64,000 nucleotides of DNA from Xenoacremonium recifei (Eukaryota > Ascomycota > Sordariomycetes > Hypocreales > Nectriaceae): assembly GCA_012184525.1 (NCBI GenBank), contig WOFQ01000023.1, forward strand, positions 62,001 through 126,000, in the 5' to 3' direction. This document shows positions 21,797-33,462 of the stretch, one piece after another; positions within the stretch are counted from its first letter, which is position 1, and the number at the start of each line of letters is the position of its first letter. A program made the position numbers and the translations under genes. Under the pieces are notes generated by a model. That model ran no database searches, had not been told where the DNA came from, and saw only the letters and a program-made list of their open reading frames with translations.

Positions 21797-22372
21797 TCAG
21801 TCGGTAGGATATCTGGGATCGTAAACTTCGTAACCCTCGTCTTCAGTATCGCTTTCCTCAGTTGACTTGGGCAGTCGATGAGTTGCAGCGCCTTCCTCTG
21901 GGGCAATGGCAGGCTTCGAAGGCCTATCAGCAGTAGCCGCAGGAGTCTCAACCTTGGTAAAGGCGCTCTTGAACCCAGTCTTCTTGAACCCGCCCTTCTT
22001 GAATCCTGCACCTGGGCCACCGCTGCCTCCCGCTGCTGTTCCACCGCTCGAGCCTCCAGCATCTTGGCCGGGAAGTTTGATGCTGATGATGCCGTCGGCA
22101 CGAGCTTCGGCCTTGCGGGCGCGAGCTCCGGCATTGGGATCGCGGACCATTGCCTTCATGTCCTTGAGGCGTTGCTTGTGTGAGTGGTCATAGCTACTAA
22201 GGTGCGCCTCGTACTCGTTCATACGAGCGTAGCCCTTGGAGCACAGAGTGCAGTAGAAGGACTTCTGGGCCTCACGGGCCGAGGAGGTCTGGGCTGGGGG
22301 AAGCGTTTGATGACGCTGGCAGATGTTAGTGAGGTGTGCTCGTGTCTTAGGGAGGGGGCTTACTGGAGGCAT
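21797..22372 (-). CDS. C2H2 zinc-finger protein (GPATCH8/ZNF804-like U1-type finger)
   Basis: The first exon is only 9 bases (22372-22364, encoding MPP). The second, 22315-21797, starts RHQTLPPAQTSSAREAQKS, for 175 residues in all. One finger is visible at about 20-50: YCTLCSKGYARMNEYEAHLSSYDHSHKQRLKDMKAM, with the C-x2-C and the H-x5-H spacing of the matrin/U1-like C2H2 type. The middle is basic and Gly-rich with repeated FKK/FKS (about 110-135). The tail is acidic (EESDTEDEGYEVYDPRYPTD). Proteins of this type are usually nuclear and RNA-related, but no precise role is known to me. The donor is GTAAGC. Reading without splicing would put in-frame but atypical residues before the finger. Confidence 0.82.
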   Translation of the reverse strand: MPPVSPLPKTRAHLTNICQRHQTLPPAQTSSAREAQKSFYCTLCSKGYARMNEYEAHLSSYDHSHKQRLKDMKAMVRDPNAGARARKAEARADGIISIKLPGQDAGGSSGGTAAGGSGGPGAGFKKGGFKKTGFKSAFTKVETPAATADRPSKPAIAPEEGAATHRLPKSTEESDTEDEGYEVYDPRYPTD

Positions 22373-22754
22373 GTTGGCTGGATGTAGGATTTATTGAGTA
22401 GACTGGTGTTAACTTGGGAGTATTGGCCTGAATGTGCGTCATGGATCGGGGCTCGAGTTAGCGCCGCAAGATTGAGTCGGTTGCGGATGAAGGAGTTGAG
22501 CTGAAAGAAGGAAATTGGAGTGAAGTTGAAGATGAGATGCAGATGGATCTTAGTGGGGTCGGTTTTGGCAGCAAGATCGGGATTTGGAAGCCCCGACCCG
22601 CGACCTAAATGACCTTCCTGCGGCCTAACCAATCAACTTTGACTACAAACCTCTACCTTGTTATCGCTCAACAGTGACAACATAGAAAGATGTAGGTAGA
22701 TTGCACCACCACTACACCACATTTTTTCGATATGCACATTACTTTTGTAGAATC
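22373..22754. other. Short intergenic region
   Basis: 382 bases lie upstream of the C2H2 gene and downstream of the oxidoreductase. I recognise no gene or repeat. It should hold the C2H2 promoter. Confidence 0.5.
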
Positions 22755-23932
22755 TTAAGGCTTGATAACCGCCATGTTGGCAAGTCCAGAGTTTTCAGCG
22801 GCCTGGCGCCAGGCATCCTCCCACTGTTCCAATGGAAACTCGCCAGTGATCTTTCCAACCCCGAGATCAAGCAATCCGTTTTCGATCAAGCCGAACATGT
22901 CCCTGATATATGATCGTTCATACATGTACCTGCCGAATATCTGTATGTTCCGGCTCATGATACGACCGTAAGGGATCAGAATATCTACAGCTGTCAGCAC
23001 GTACCTTGCTGTCGGATGGGAAGGGGGATCGGACCGTCATGATAACCACCCATGAAACTGGCTCGGGCGCCATGGCGTAACGACAGAATTGCAGACTTGA
23101 TGTGAGTGTTTGAGCTTGCTTGCGGAGGTCCCATCTCAAAGAACGCGTCTATCGGACCAAACTTCTGCAAAGCCGCCAGATCCGCCTCCATGTCGCCAGT
23201 TACAGCGACAGTCTCAAGTCGCTCTGGATGCGGGACACTTTCCTTGAGCTGAGCCAGCGCATCCCTGTTTCTGCCCATCGCGATGACACGCGCACCCATT
23301 GCTTGAGCACAGAGCACCGCATATCCCCCAAAGCAACCTGTCGCCGGCGCGATGATGATGGTCTGGCCCGCCTGGACGTCGATGTCCTTGAGACCGCCGT
23401 ATGGCACAAGCAGCATGCCTACATGTGCGAGTTGCTCAACTTTATATCCGAGTCCACCGTCGATGGGACTTCCAGTAATTCTAGCCTCATTGACTGGGTA
23501 GAGATTTTCAAGGGGCGTGAGACAGTACTCTGCGAATGCACCGCTGCTGTAGCAGTCTCTCAGCTTCTTGGCAGATTCTGTCAGGGTGAAAGGGACAGCC
23601 GAGAGATAGACATCAGTCGGATCATCACGCGACCTAATGACACAGTCAAAGTACACTAGGTCACCAGGCTTGATCATAGTAGAATCCGGGCCAACTGTGA
23701 CTACTCGGCCAATAGCTGACGTGCCAGGAATCAAGGGTTTGGAGAGGGGAATCTTGAGCTTGCCAGTATAGATGGCTTGCATGAAATTTGTCGTAGTACC
23801 TGCGAGAATACGAATAACTGCACTGCCCGCCGTCGCTTTAGGTGTCGAAACGACCTTGACAGTCGGCGGCTCGTCAGTTTTCTGCAGGACGAGAGCCTTC
23901 ATAGTCTCAGGTAAGGGGGAAGTAGACGCCAT
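22755..23932 (-). CDS. Zinc-independent MDR-family (quinone/alcohol dehydrogenase-like) oxidoreductase
   Basis: The start is the ATG at 23932 (MASTSPLPETMKALVLQ); an upstream TTG is not required. The medium-chain fold is clear: a GroES-like N-terminal domain (PLIPGTSAIGRVVTVGPDSTMIKPGDLVYFD) followed by a Rossmann domain (GQTIIIAPATGCFGGYAVLCAQAMGARVIAMGRN). The Cys cluster of the structural zinc site is absent. Exon 1 (23932-23005) ends in IPLPIRQQ and the frame then closes. The conserved C-terminal part (ILIPYGRIMSRNIQIFGRYMYERSYI) continues in another frame from 22984. A 20-nt gap with GT..AG ends joins them to give about 385 residues. A weaker GTGGTT donor would instead give a 65-nt intron and about 370 residues. 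The substrate is unknown. Confidence 0.8.
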
Positions 23933-25336
23933 ATTGGCAATGCTCAAAGTTCCAATACTCAAAAGGAAGTGTGTCCTTGGTTGAATATCTAGCGTATCCA
24001 GAGATTCCGCTGTTTCAGCATATCTGACCTCACTTTCAGCTTATATCTATTACTGGCTTGAGAGCCATGTAAGAAGTGGACTTAAGGCGGGAAGCTTGCT
24101 ATGTCCGGGAGGCAAACAATCATTACAAACACGTCATAAAGCATGATCGTTCCATCATGACTTCAGATACATATAACTCCGTGGACTTTACGGTGATAGA
24201 TGCGCCTGGACCAGCGTTCATACGGGAAAACGGAACACTACTTCGTTGTGATGCCCCAGGGCAAGTGTGCTTAGTTGGCCGGGTTCCCGTCTGTCCGATC
24301 CTATGCCTCTTCTTCTTTAAAGCCAATAGTTGAATGACAGGTGAGTCTAAGACAAATGCTGATCTATTGCCATCTTTCAGACCACGAGCAAGAAGTTCGG
24401 CCTTGGTCAATCACCCGCGTGCATATTCTAACAGAACCAAGTCTGCAGTATCCCCCCGCTTCACCATGCAAGACCTGGCTGCTTCCTCCTTCAGCCAAAG
24501 CTTGGGTGATCCAAACACCCAGTTTTGGCCCGGGTCTAAAAGTGAACGTTGGTCAGATTACTTGTCTTACTTATCTTGACGGCCACTTACATGTCTCGTC
24601 CCGGCTAGCATGAGTTTACAATTGATGCCGTGATATCAGTAAGGAGGAAAAGACACTTACGGCAATTTTAGTGTTAGTCACTCTTAATAATGTCTATGAG
24701 TTACATCTCATTGGGCAAGATACAATCGGATTGGTTCAAACATGGAAATCTTTTAGAGTGGCTTTAAATTCATGACCGGATTGCTGTGACTTTAAGGCGT
24801 GGTATGTAAGTCATACTTGACTCCCGACTTTATTGCATACATTTCTCTCAAGCCAGTCCATTTAATAAATTCCATGAGGAGGCCCTAAGTTCGTTGAAAA
24901 TGAATTGAAATAATGTCTTTATAGTTTATAGGACTTTGCTTGAAATGTATTTAAAATAATACACTCTTCAGGATTTCTTCCAATGAAGCATCAACATCTG
25001 GAATCACCGACACGCGACCGCCAGGGGTCTTTCCACTCGCCTAGAGCCAATCGAGTCTCAGCGGTTATGCTGACAATTGAGACTGCTGTAGGCGAGCACC
25101 AGAGCGGGTCAGCGGGGGGCTAAAAGCCTAAAACGCACCGGAACGTTGGGGTCTAGGGGGCGCCTTCCCTGAATGGGGGCTATCAACATCACTACCATGG
25201 CGGAAGGAGACAAGGGACCCAACTGCCAATTGCTGAGGCTTCCCCAACGCTACCTTACAGCTGGCCCACCAAACTTGAAGCCATCTCGACGCTTCTAACC
25301 CTTTCCTCCCTCCTCCAGCACCGTGACGACGCCGCC
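23933..25336. other. Divergent intergenic region with an AT-rich segment
   Basis: About 1.4 kb. Roughly 24640-24965 is distinctly AT-rich compared with the rest of the window (taataatg, tttaaattc, taataaattc, gaaataatg, taaaataataca). It could be a decayed repeat or an AT-rich promoter segment; no ORF or terminal repeat is seen. CAATTG lies at 25227, near the MCP1-like gene. Short ORFs at 24076-24613 have no recognisable domain. Confidence 0.45.
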
Positions 25337-26382
25337 ATGGATCGTGACAAGTCGCCCGACCGTCGAGCCTCGCAGGCATCGCTGCTCCAGCTCGAACCAG
25401 AGCCCATCGATACACCCTCGCCTGATGTCGAGAAGCGCCAACTCTCATCGCTCGAAGAGGAGGAAACACTAGGAGATGGTAGCGTGAGCACTCTCAAAGG
25501 CAGTGGTTTCTCGACCGGCACGCTGGGGCTCAGCGGCAGCAGCAATGTCGCAGCACAGGGCCCTGGAGCTATATTCTACCGTGAGTCTCGCATTCGCCTA
25601 TCGATGAAGCGCATACTGACGTTTCAACTGCAGTCATGCGTATCCAAAAGTTCTCGAGCTACGCCATGGGCTTCTTCACCTCCCTCCACCTCCTCAACGT
25701 CTCCCTGATTCCCGCCGCGACACGCTCCGTAGCCGGCTCCGAGACCTACCTCCTAATGACCCGCGAGATCTACCAGACATCCCTCACTGAACCAATCCTC
25801 GTCGCCCTACCCGTAGTCGCCCACGTCGGTTCTGGCGTGCTACTGCGCCTTCTACGCCGCTCCCAACGCGCACGCCGATACGGTGCCTCTCCAGGCCTGA
25901 GCAATATCCTTACATCGTGGCCGCCCCTCAGCTATGTATCCCTCTCAGGGTACGCCTTTGCAGCCTTCTTCGCCGCCCACGTCTACGTCAATCGCGCTCT
26001 GCCACTCGCCGTCGAGGGCGACAGCTCTAACATCGGCCTCGGCTACGTCGCCCACGGGTTCGCCCGACACCCACTGATTGCCGCCGCGGCGTATATCGGG
26101 TTGCTCGTCGCAGGATGTGGCCATATGATCTGGGGCCAGGCTCGGTGGTTGGGTCTTGCGCCATCGACAACGAGCCTGCGCAGGGAAGGCACTAATATGA
26201 CGGCCATGGACAAACGCGCACGAAGACAACGACGCCGGCGCTGGCTCAGTATTCACGGCGCTTCTGCTGCGCTGGCGATGCTCTGGGCAGTAGGAGGTCT
26301 TGGAGTTGTGGCCAGGGGAGGCCTTACGGATGGATGGGTTGGCAAAGTGTACGACGATATGTTTGCCAGCATCGGGTTGTAG
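25337..26382 (+). CDS. MCP1: MCP1-like mitochondrial outer membrane protein (DUF1691)
   Basis: Two exons, 25337-25580 and 25634-26382, give 330 residues. A polar, Ser/Glu-rich N-terminus of about 80 residues is followed by several hydrophobic segments: FFTSLHLLNVSLIPAAT, EPILVALPVVAHVGSGVLLRLL, YVSLSGYAFAAFFAAHVYVN, LIAAAAYIGLLVAGCGHMIWG and GASAALAMLWAVGGLGVVAR. Conserved histidines fall within the membrane parts (H in TSLHLLN, VVAHVGSG, AAHVYV, GHMIWG), a pattern I associate with the DUF1691/Mcp1 family. Yeast Mcp1 lies in the mitochondrial outer membrane and works with Vps13 in lipid exchange and vacuole contact. The intron falls after IFY, with donor GTGAGT and acceptor CTGCAG. The family call is from pattern recognition, not a search. 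Confidence 0.78.
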
Positions 26383-26957
26383 GCGTTGAGGGGGATAGAA
26401 GACAAAGACAAGGCGCGCATGTTTTACAGTGGGCACGGAGTTACAGGGCACGTTAAAGCATCTGGGATATACCAAGGTCTATCGAGGGCAAGAGGACTGC
26501 TGTTTAGATATGTGTAAATCTGGGTACCTATTTATATATGGCGAGTCCATCTCTCGGCTCGAGCCAGGTGGATATAGCAGGTAGATATTAGGAATCAGTC
26601 ATGGTGGGATTCAACAGCCCGCAAAGAGGTTTGTGTGGAAAATACGATAAAAGGTATGATTTTATACACCGCTTCCGCTGCAAGGTTATCTTCAAGTGGG
26701 ATTGACTCCATACAGGTAATAGCGGTGTTAGTTTATACGGCTCACGTGGGCGGATCTACCTGTAGAGATCCGCTGCGAGTTCGTCCCCCACCATCGACCC
26801 GTAAAGACGTGCCTGCCTGTCCAGCTGCTCTCCCGCTGGTTTCCTTTCACCTCTTTCTTCCTTTCTTTCTTCACCACCACTACCACCAACCTCTCGGATC
26901 CTCACATCTCCTCGCCCCGGCCGTGCAGGCGCTCCGGGGCACTTTTCAGCTTCCAAG
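26383..26957. other. Intergenic region between two co-directional genes
   Basis: 575 bases. The left half is the MCP1-like 3' flank. The right half is a pyrimidine-rich leader for the F-box gene (ctctttcttcctttctttcttc near 26850). No other element is seen. Confidence 0.5.
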
Positions 26958-28802
26958 ATGGCGTCGAAACGAAAATGCGCTCCATCAACATCGCAGGATG
27001 AGACACCCATCTCAAAGCGCCGCCGGACCTCGATACCGGACCGCACTTCTCGCGATATCCTCTCCACGCTCTCCGACGAGCTCCTCCTCCGCATTCTCGG
27101 CCTCCTCAACGAAACGACCCTTCTCTCCGCCATCGCGCCTGTCTCGCGCCACTTCCACCGCCTCGCCGGCGACTCGCAGCTCTGGCGCGCACACTACTAC
27201 CGACGCTTCGTCCTGCCGCGCGCCCTGCGCATCCCCGGCTTCAAGCCCGGCAACGGAGCTGCGCATGGAATCGGCGCCCGGACGGCCCACCTCCAGGTCC
27301 AGAGACGGACAGCTGATGTCCGGCCCGGCGGCGGCGGCGTGGACTGGAAGCGGCAGTATAAGCTGCGGCACAACTGGGCGCGTGGCAGCTGCGCCGTCGA
27401 CGAGGTGAACGTGAGCGTTAGCACTCGCGATGCTGCTGTGGCTATGGGGGACGGCGAGGCCCCACGGAGGACACTCGTTAAGGTGGTTGAGGGCATCGCC
27501 GTCACTGTCGACGTCTCCTGGGGCCTGCGGGTATGGAGTTTGCGTACTCGACGCCTCATTGCGCGGAGCAAATTACTCCCAAACGAGCAGCCGACATCTA
27601 TCAGTGCCGACGAAGAAACTCTGGACCATGGATTTTTGGATATCATGATTGGATTCGGCCACGGCGGCTTTGGCGTCTGGAGACTGGATATCGGAACCAG
27701 CGAACTCAGCGAACAGTATCGTCACAAGGAGAGCAGCAACGGAGAGCTCGCCGCCGTGGCTTACAGCTTTCCTTATGCTTTGACAGCAACTCAGGCGGGG
27801 TTGATATCATTGTACACGTTCGACCGACCGTCGAAAACTGTTTCAGACAGTTCCAGCACAACACAAAACTCACCCACTGAAGCCGAGACCGAGAATGACG
27901 ATGTCGACTACTACGATACTGACCGAAGCGAGACTCCCCAACAAGAGCCCGGCAACAAAACTTCGACAGCTCCTCACAAGCTTCCTCCGCCATATCTCCT
28001 AACATCTCTCAAATCCCATTCGAGCCGGAGCCCACTCGCCCTCTCGATCCGCAAACTATCCTCCTCGGTCAGCGCCTCGATCGCTTATACCTTCGACACT
28101 CGCAACGGCTGGAGCATTGGAATCCAGGACATCCTAATCAGGGTGACAGGATCGTCCACCGAGCCCCAACTCACCTCCCGCCTTGCTTCCACGCTACCAA
28201 TAACCCCGAGCGAAGCCTCGCCCCAAAGCTCCCCATCACCAAGTGACTCACCGCTATCGCCAACCGGGCCAACAACCCTCTGCTACAGCCACCCATACCT
28301 CCTCGCCACGCTCCCCGACAACACCCTCGTGCTCTACCTCTGCACCTCGACCGCCTCCTCCCTCTCCCTCTCCCCCGGCATCCGCCTCTGGGGCCACACG
28401 TCGGGCATCTCGGATGCGGAGATAACGCCCCGCGGCAAGGCCGTCAGCGTCAGCACGCGCGGCGACGAGATCCGCGTCTGGGAGCTCGAGGGCCGCGTCG
28501 GAGGCAGCAGCGTCGAGGTCAAGCCCTCGTCTAGGCACCAGGGGCTTGACGACGATGACGACAACGACGACGATGAGCCCCTCTCGGGACGCTCGACGCC
28601 TACCCTGGATGGGAATCTGGATATCAGCACTCCGGCGGGGAAGGGCGGAGTGGCGTCTGGTTTTGCTGCTGTGATGGAGAGCCCTGGGCGTGCTGACTGG
28701 GAGGATCGCAGGAATTGGGTTGGCTTCGACGACGAGATGGTCATTGTGCTGAAGGAGGCGCGCGATGGTCGGGAGAGCCTGATGGTCTACGACTTTACGT
28801 GA
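26958..28802 (+). CDS. F-box protein with degenerate WD/beta-propeller region
   Basis: A single exon of 614 residues. A basic start (KRKCAPS, SKRRRTS) is followed by an F-box at about 34-80: STLSDELLLRILGLLNETTLLSAIAPVSRHFHRLAGDSQLWRAHYYRRF. The rest has beta-strand blocks reminiscent of WD repeats (VEGIAVTVDVSWGLRVWSLRTRRL; GHTSGISDAEITPRGKAVSVSTRGDEIRVWELEG), separated by acidic and Ser/Thr-rich linkers. It would be the substrate receptor of an SCF ubiquitin ligase, binding Skp1 through the F-box and its target through the propeller. The target is unknown. The acidic stretch DDDDDNDDDE at about 530 is low complexity. The intronless structure and ATG context support the start. Confidence 0.85.
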   Translation: MASKRKCAPSTSQDETPISKRRRTSIPDRTSRDILSTLSDELLLRILGLLNETTLLSAIAPVSRHFHRLAGDSQLWRAHYYRRFVLPRALRIPGFKPGNGAAHGIGARTAHLQVQRRTADVRPGGGGVDWKRQYKLRHNWARGSCAVDEVNVSVSTRDAAVAMGDGEAPRRTLVKVVEGIAVTVDVSWGLRVWSLRTRRLIARSKLLPNEQPTSISADEETLDHGFLDIMIGFGHGGFGVWRLDIGTSELSEQYRHKESSNGELAAVAYSFPYALTATQAGLISLYTFDRPSKTVSDSSSTTQNSPTEAETENDDVDYYDTDRSETPQQEPGNKTSTAPHKLPPPYLLTSLKSHSSRSPLALSIRKLSSSVSASIAYTFDTRNGWSIGIQDILIRVTGSSTEPQLTSRLASTLPITPSEASPQSSPSPSDSPLSPTGPTTLCYSHPYLLATLPDNTLVLYLCTSTASSLSLSPGIRLWGHTSGISDAEITPRGKAVSVSTRGDEIRVWELEGRVGGSSVEVKPSSRHQGLDDDDDNDDDEPLSGRSTPTLDGNLDISTPAGKGGVASGFAAVMESPGRADWEDRRNWVGFDDEMVIVLKEARDGRESLMVYDFT

Positions 28803-31800
28803 ACGCTGGTATCAAGAGACGATCCATTGAGGCGCACTGGGCTGGGGCTATGCTGCGATGCCTCTCCAGACACCGCTGTGTTTGCATTGAACGAATACCG
28901 AACAAGAGCTAAACTTCGACATCAAATCGATGACTCCGACATCACCGAAAGCCCTCCCATCCTCGAAGCCCCTTTCAGCCTCGAGGCAACCACCGGCTAG
29001 TGGCCAGGATCTCGTGGTTGCGCCGCCGCGGAAGACGGCCCGGCACCTCGCTCAGGCTGTCCGAGGCAGACATCACAACACCAGCATTACGGGGTAGCAT
29101 GACATGCCCATTGGGCAGCCATTGACGAATAGAGTCACGATATTAGGCACCTCACTTGGCGACCCCCTGCTAGTCACAACAATCAACAAGAGGTGCAGCT
29201 TTGAGGCCTGAGGTTATCCCCAGCCACCTTTCGGTTTCCTACCTTTACCCCCCTTGGACGGTTTCAATTGGAATGGCTTTCACGAGGCGGTTATGACCCG
29301 TCAATGATTGATGGCGTACCAATGCGCAAACTAATGAGGTGACCCGTGCAATTCGCCTCACTTTTCATGCCACCCCCTGTGATCTTTCCATATCAATATC
29401 AATGCCTGATAAGGCTTCACTTCGGTGGCGGGCAAGCAGCATGTTCCGGCAAGCTGAACCGATGCCAAAGACACATACGACAGGCATGGCTGTTTGACAG
29501 GCTCGGTCAGGCGGGCGAGCTGATCCCAGCTTTTACAGTTCCCCCCGCGCATCGTGACAGGCCAATTCTCAATGATATGACGATCCGAGATGAGCAGTTG
29601 GAAACAACTCGGCATTCAAATCACATTTGTCGGGCCCGAACACTTGAAAGAGGCCTCTCGGTGAGATTCCGCTGCAGCACCGCCATTGCACTTTGTGAGT
29701 AAGTCTATCTTCGCGCAGGATTAGAGATATGAGACAGAGCTGTCCGACACGGCGCAATGCCAAGGCGCATGAACGAGGGAGTGGAGGAAGGCATTGGCGA
29801 ATGTCGGAGCTGCAAGCCAATGAAGTATGGAATTGTCACCGCGTGAGGTGCATTCTTGGATATTGCTGTGCAGTTTCATCCCGACTGGCTGTCCAACGCC
29901 GATCCCTCCTCGCACAAGTGACAAGTGAGGCCCTTTTGGAATCGGCATTGTAAGTGGCACCTGGCGGAACTATGCAATGCCATACAAGTATATAGATGGT
30001 GAGTCATGCTTGGTTGGGTAGGATGGGTAGAAGACAGCTTGAATCGGCATAGAATAATACAAATGAAGAGCAATCATCGGGACAATGAGCAAATCATCAG
30101 TCGACTTACTCGTTATTGTTGCATCTCTCGACATGCAGTTTGTAACGTGGGCACCGTCTGAAACGGATTGACCCAGCCTACAAGCCCCGGCGGGAAGTTG
30201 ATCGACACAGCGCAGGGCAAGGGCTGGCTTGCCGACCCGACCAGCTCAACGGGATCCCTGCAGAGAAGAGCCCTAGAAGAGCCCTAAGATTGCGCATCAT
30301 GCAGATGGGTCCCACGGCATGGCGCCCGATGGATGGCTCAAAGTCGTTTTGTCGTCGTGGTCGCTGGTCGTACTGACAGCGCATCAACAACGACATGCCA
30401 CGGATCTCCAGGACATGGGCTGAAGCGCCGGCCGACGTGGGAAATTCCATCGCGGCATGGCGTCGTGGCCCGTCTTCCCCCCTTCTCATTGACAAAGCAA
30501 GGCCAGGGGATGGGGGCTGTGGCCCGAGGGCTCCGCGGCCCACGTCTGCTTGAGGGGTTGTCGACTCGACAGCATGGCGAAGGAGAAAAGGCAGCAGCAA
30601 TGTTTGAGTAATGCGCCTCGATCTGCAATTGCTTCCCGTCAACTCGTCCCGCTTGACCGCCTAGCTAAGAATGCGCCTTGGGGTGCCATCTGCTCACCGT
30701 CTCTTTCGGTGTTGGGTGCAATTGGAAATTCGTTGGCAACCAATCCAGGTATTGCATTATGGTCTTGTCGTAGTCGTCACGGTGCTTCCCTGCCTTCGCA
30801 AGGAGTGTTCCAGAGGTTCGAGGCCCTCAACCCCATGCCAAACAGGGCTCCCCGGGCTCCCGCTCCCAGCCCTCACAACTCCAGGGCTTGACAAGGACTG
30901 CAACTTGGGCGTTTCTGCCGGTCGAGTTTCTCAAGCTTACTTGCTCCGACGTGGGGCCGTCCGTTGATGGACAGAACGGCGTCTTCTCGCTTGGACCCCT
31001 CTTGAGCATTGGCGGAGCAGAAGCGCAACGAAGCGTGGGATAGGAGTGGGCCTATCGTGACAGGCATCGTCATCAGCCGAGCGGAACCTCATGGTATCCT
31101 ATATCGGACACTCTCTCGCGTGCCACAGGCGAGGGGTGCAACGAGAAGGGTTGGTTGAGGTCGGAGTTCGGAGTGGGTAGTCCGAGGCAGACGAGTTGGC
31201 GACGAATTGCACTGCTGCGGTGTGCAATTGCATCTTTGCCATGACAATGAATACGAAAGAAGGGGGCTATCGTTGAGGCTCGAAGCCAATTGACTTCCTT
31301 TGTTCAGTTGAGAGTTGAGGCCGACCTACAAGTATGCTGCCCTGGTGAGCCGCAGACAAACAACCAGCCCACTAGCCAAGCATGACATCTCCCCCAGCAA
31401 GACGTGCTGGCCCCAATGTAAGGGCCATCTTGCCATCGATTGAGTGGGAGATTGAGCGGGCGGTTGAGTCGATGGATGGCTGCGGTCTTTCGGCGCATGT
31501 CATTTTAGCTGCCGTTTGTAATTAGTCTCGTCCCTCTCAACAAGAGCGCGGACTCGGAAGCGGGAGCGCACTGAGAACCCACCTAGAATGAAATGGCTTG
31601 ATGAGATGCGAGAGATGGGATGATTCAGCAGATGACGGGTGATGTTTGGCGGTGGACCGATTTGGTGAATGATGATGGTTCGTGGTTGGAGGCCAAGGCG
31701 GGATGAAGTTCTAGGGATCCCTGAGTTTCAATCGCGGAAGGAGCAGGGGGATGATTGGAAGGGGGGGTGAGCTTCCGTGCTTCCTTCCATCAGCGCTGTC

Positions 31801-33447
31801 AGTGATTCCTCACGTTCCATTGGGGAAGGAGGGGTGATAACGATGGGTGATAAGCGATAAGGCCGAAAGCGTGACAAAGTACGTACCTGACCCTAAACTT
31901 AGAACCACCAGGTGGGCAAGTCGGAGACGTTCCTCGTCCTGGGCACTCCAGCAGCAGCATCTCGACGCAGCAACGCATCCATCCATCAACTGCGCTACAA
32001 TCTCGAGAGATGGCATCACGCAATGGACGCCATGGCATGGTAGCCACCGCCTGTTCTTTCCACAATGCTAATTATTCCAGTGCGGTGCGGGGTTCTCGCT
32101 CTCTTGTTTGGCCTGGTGTTGGTTTGCTTGACGGACTGCTAATGCCGGATTCTAGACCGCGACAGGCTGATACCCACTTCCCAGTATACGGAGAACGGAG
32201 GATGACGGCTTCAACTCTGCCACCGAAAGGCTTGCAGCATCGTTGACGGCTCATCGCATCATCCGGCTGAGACAAATGGTCAAGAGACCATGCGATGGCC
32301 GTCCGTAACGCGTAACGGAGCGACAACCCATTATCGTTATCGCCCGCTTGTCTCGGATCCAAGGTCAACTGACGAGCGCCCAGTGTCAGCCGCGGGTGTC
32401 ATCCGTCTACGGTTGCGATAGCTAGGACTCTTGTGTGTGCACCAACGCCCCCTCCAAGATCCTCCAGCAGCCACTGATCTCCAGCGGCTGCCACCTGAGA
32501 TAGGCTCAAGAGGGTGCGCGAGCGGCCCGTTTCACGATTGAAATGGAAGCACGGGAACCGCACTAAGCAGGGGCATGAGGGTGGGCGTCCAATCGATTGT
32601 CCTCTGGCCCCCAATACGGCTCTGCCTCAGTCATTTCTCCGTTCTCTATCCATCGCCCGCCCACATCGAAACATGTGGACTTGTGCGCTCACTTGACTGT
32701 GTTACGCTGACACGGGAAGATGGGGGAGCAAAACTTGGAATAAGACAAAGGGTGTCAGCAGGTCCCAGCTTGATCCTTGATTGTGCTCGATTCAATGGGG
32801 AGACATGCGTGGGTAGGTAGGCAGACGATAAGAGGGGGAATGATTACGACTAACAACCATCTTCAGAGAGGGGGCAACAGAAGACCCAATGCTCTAAATT
32901 CTCCCAACGAATAACGCAGACCGCCCTGGCTTTGCGCCAACCGACGGCAAGGGCTCAAGTTCTGGAGTACGCTCCCGCAGGCTTCCAGTGCCCTTGCCGC
33001 CGCATGAAGAGTCGATCCCTAGCATCTTTGGATCCCTGCCGATTCCGAGAACTTGGTCATTCGTGCGCGGGGCTCACTCGTAATGGTGAATCTCGGGCTT
33101 CAGCCATGCCGCTCGCCATTGGAGCTGGCCGCGGGTTTCGGAGCAACGTTCAACGTTTTGAATGATGAATCATCTCAGCCTCTTCTGTCTCTAGCATAAA
33201 CGGAACAGCCGGAGACCATTGTTCCCGGATTCCACTTGATTCCATCTCCAGGCGGACTACGGATTACTCGGCGGTAACGCCTCGATTTCACCGAGCGAAG
33301 GCCTGACACTCCCCGTTCCACATCGTTGCTCTGGACATCCTACGTTGTGGCTATGCTACGAAACGGCCATTCAATGGGGGGCCTTGAGTGCTCACTCATA
33401 AGACCATAGGGTGGTGGTCGCGAGGCGGGAGAGTGACGTCGCCACTT

Positions 33448-33462
33448 TATCGATTATCGATA
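33448..33462. promoter_or_regulatory. Palindrome TATCGATTATCGATA
   Basis: This 15-mer is the exact reverse complement of 9812-9826, the core of the palindrome upstream of SLT11. Here it lies four bases before a CAATTG. Two perfect copies of a 15-base word in a 64-kb window are very unlikely by chance, although partial self-complementarity raises the odds somewhat. Confidence 0.45.

Noticed and set aside
33402..33413. GACCATAGGGTG, as in fungal 5S rRNA
   Set aside because: Only about 12 bases match the start of 5S rRNA; the following sequence does not continue the match, so no 5S gene is called.
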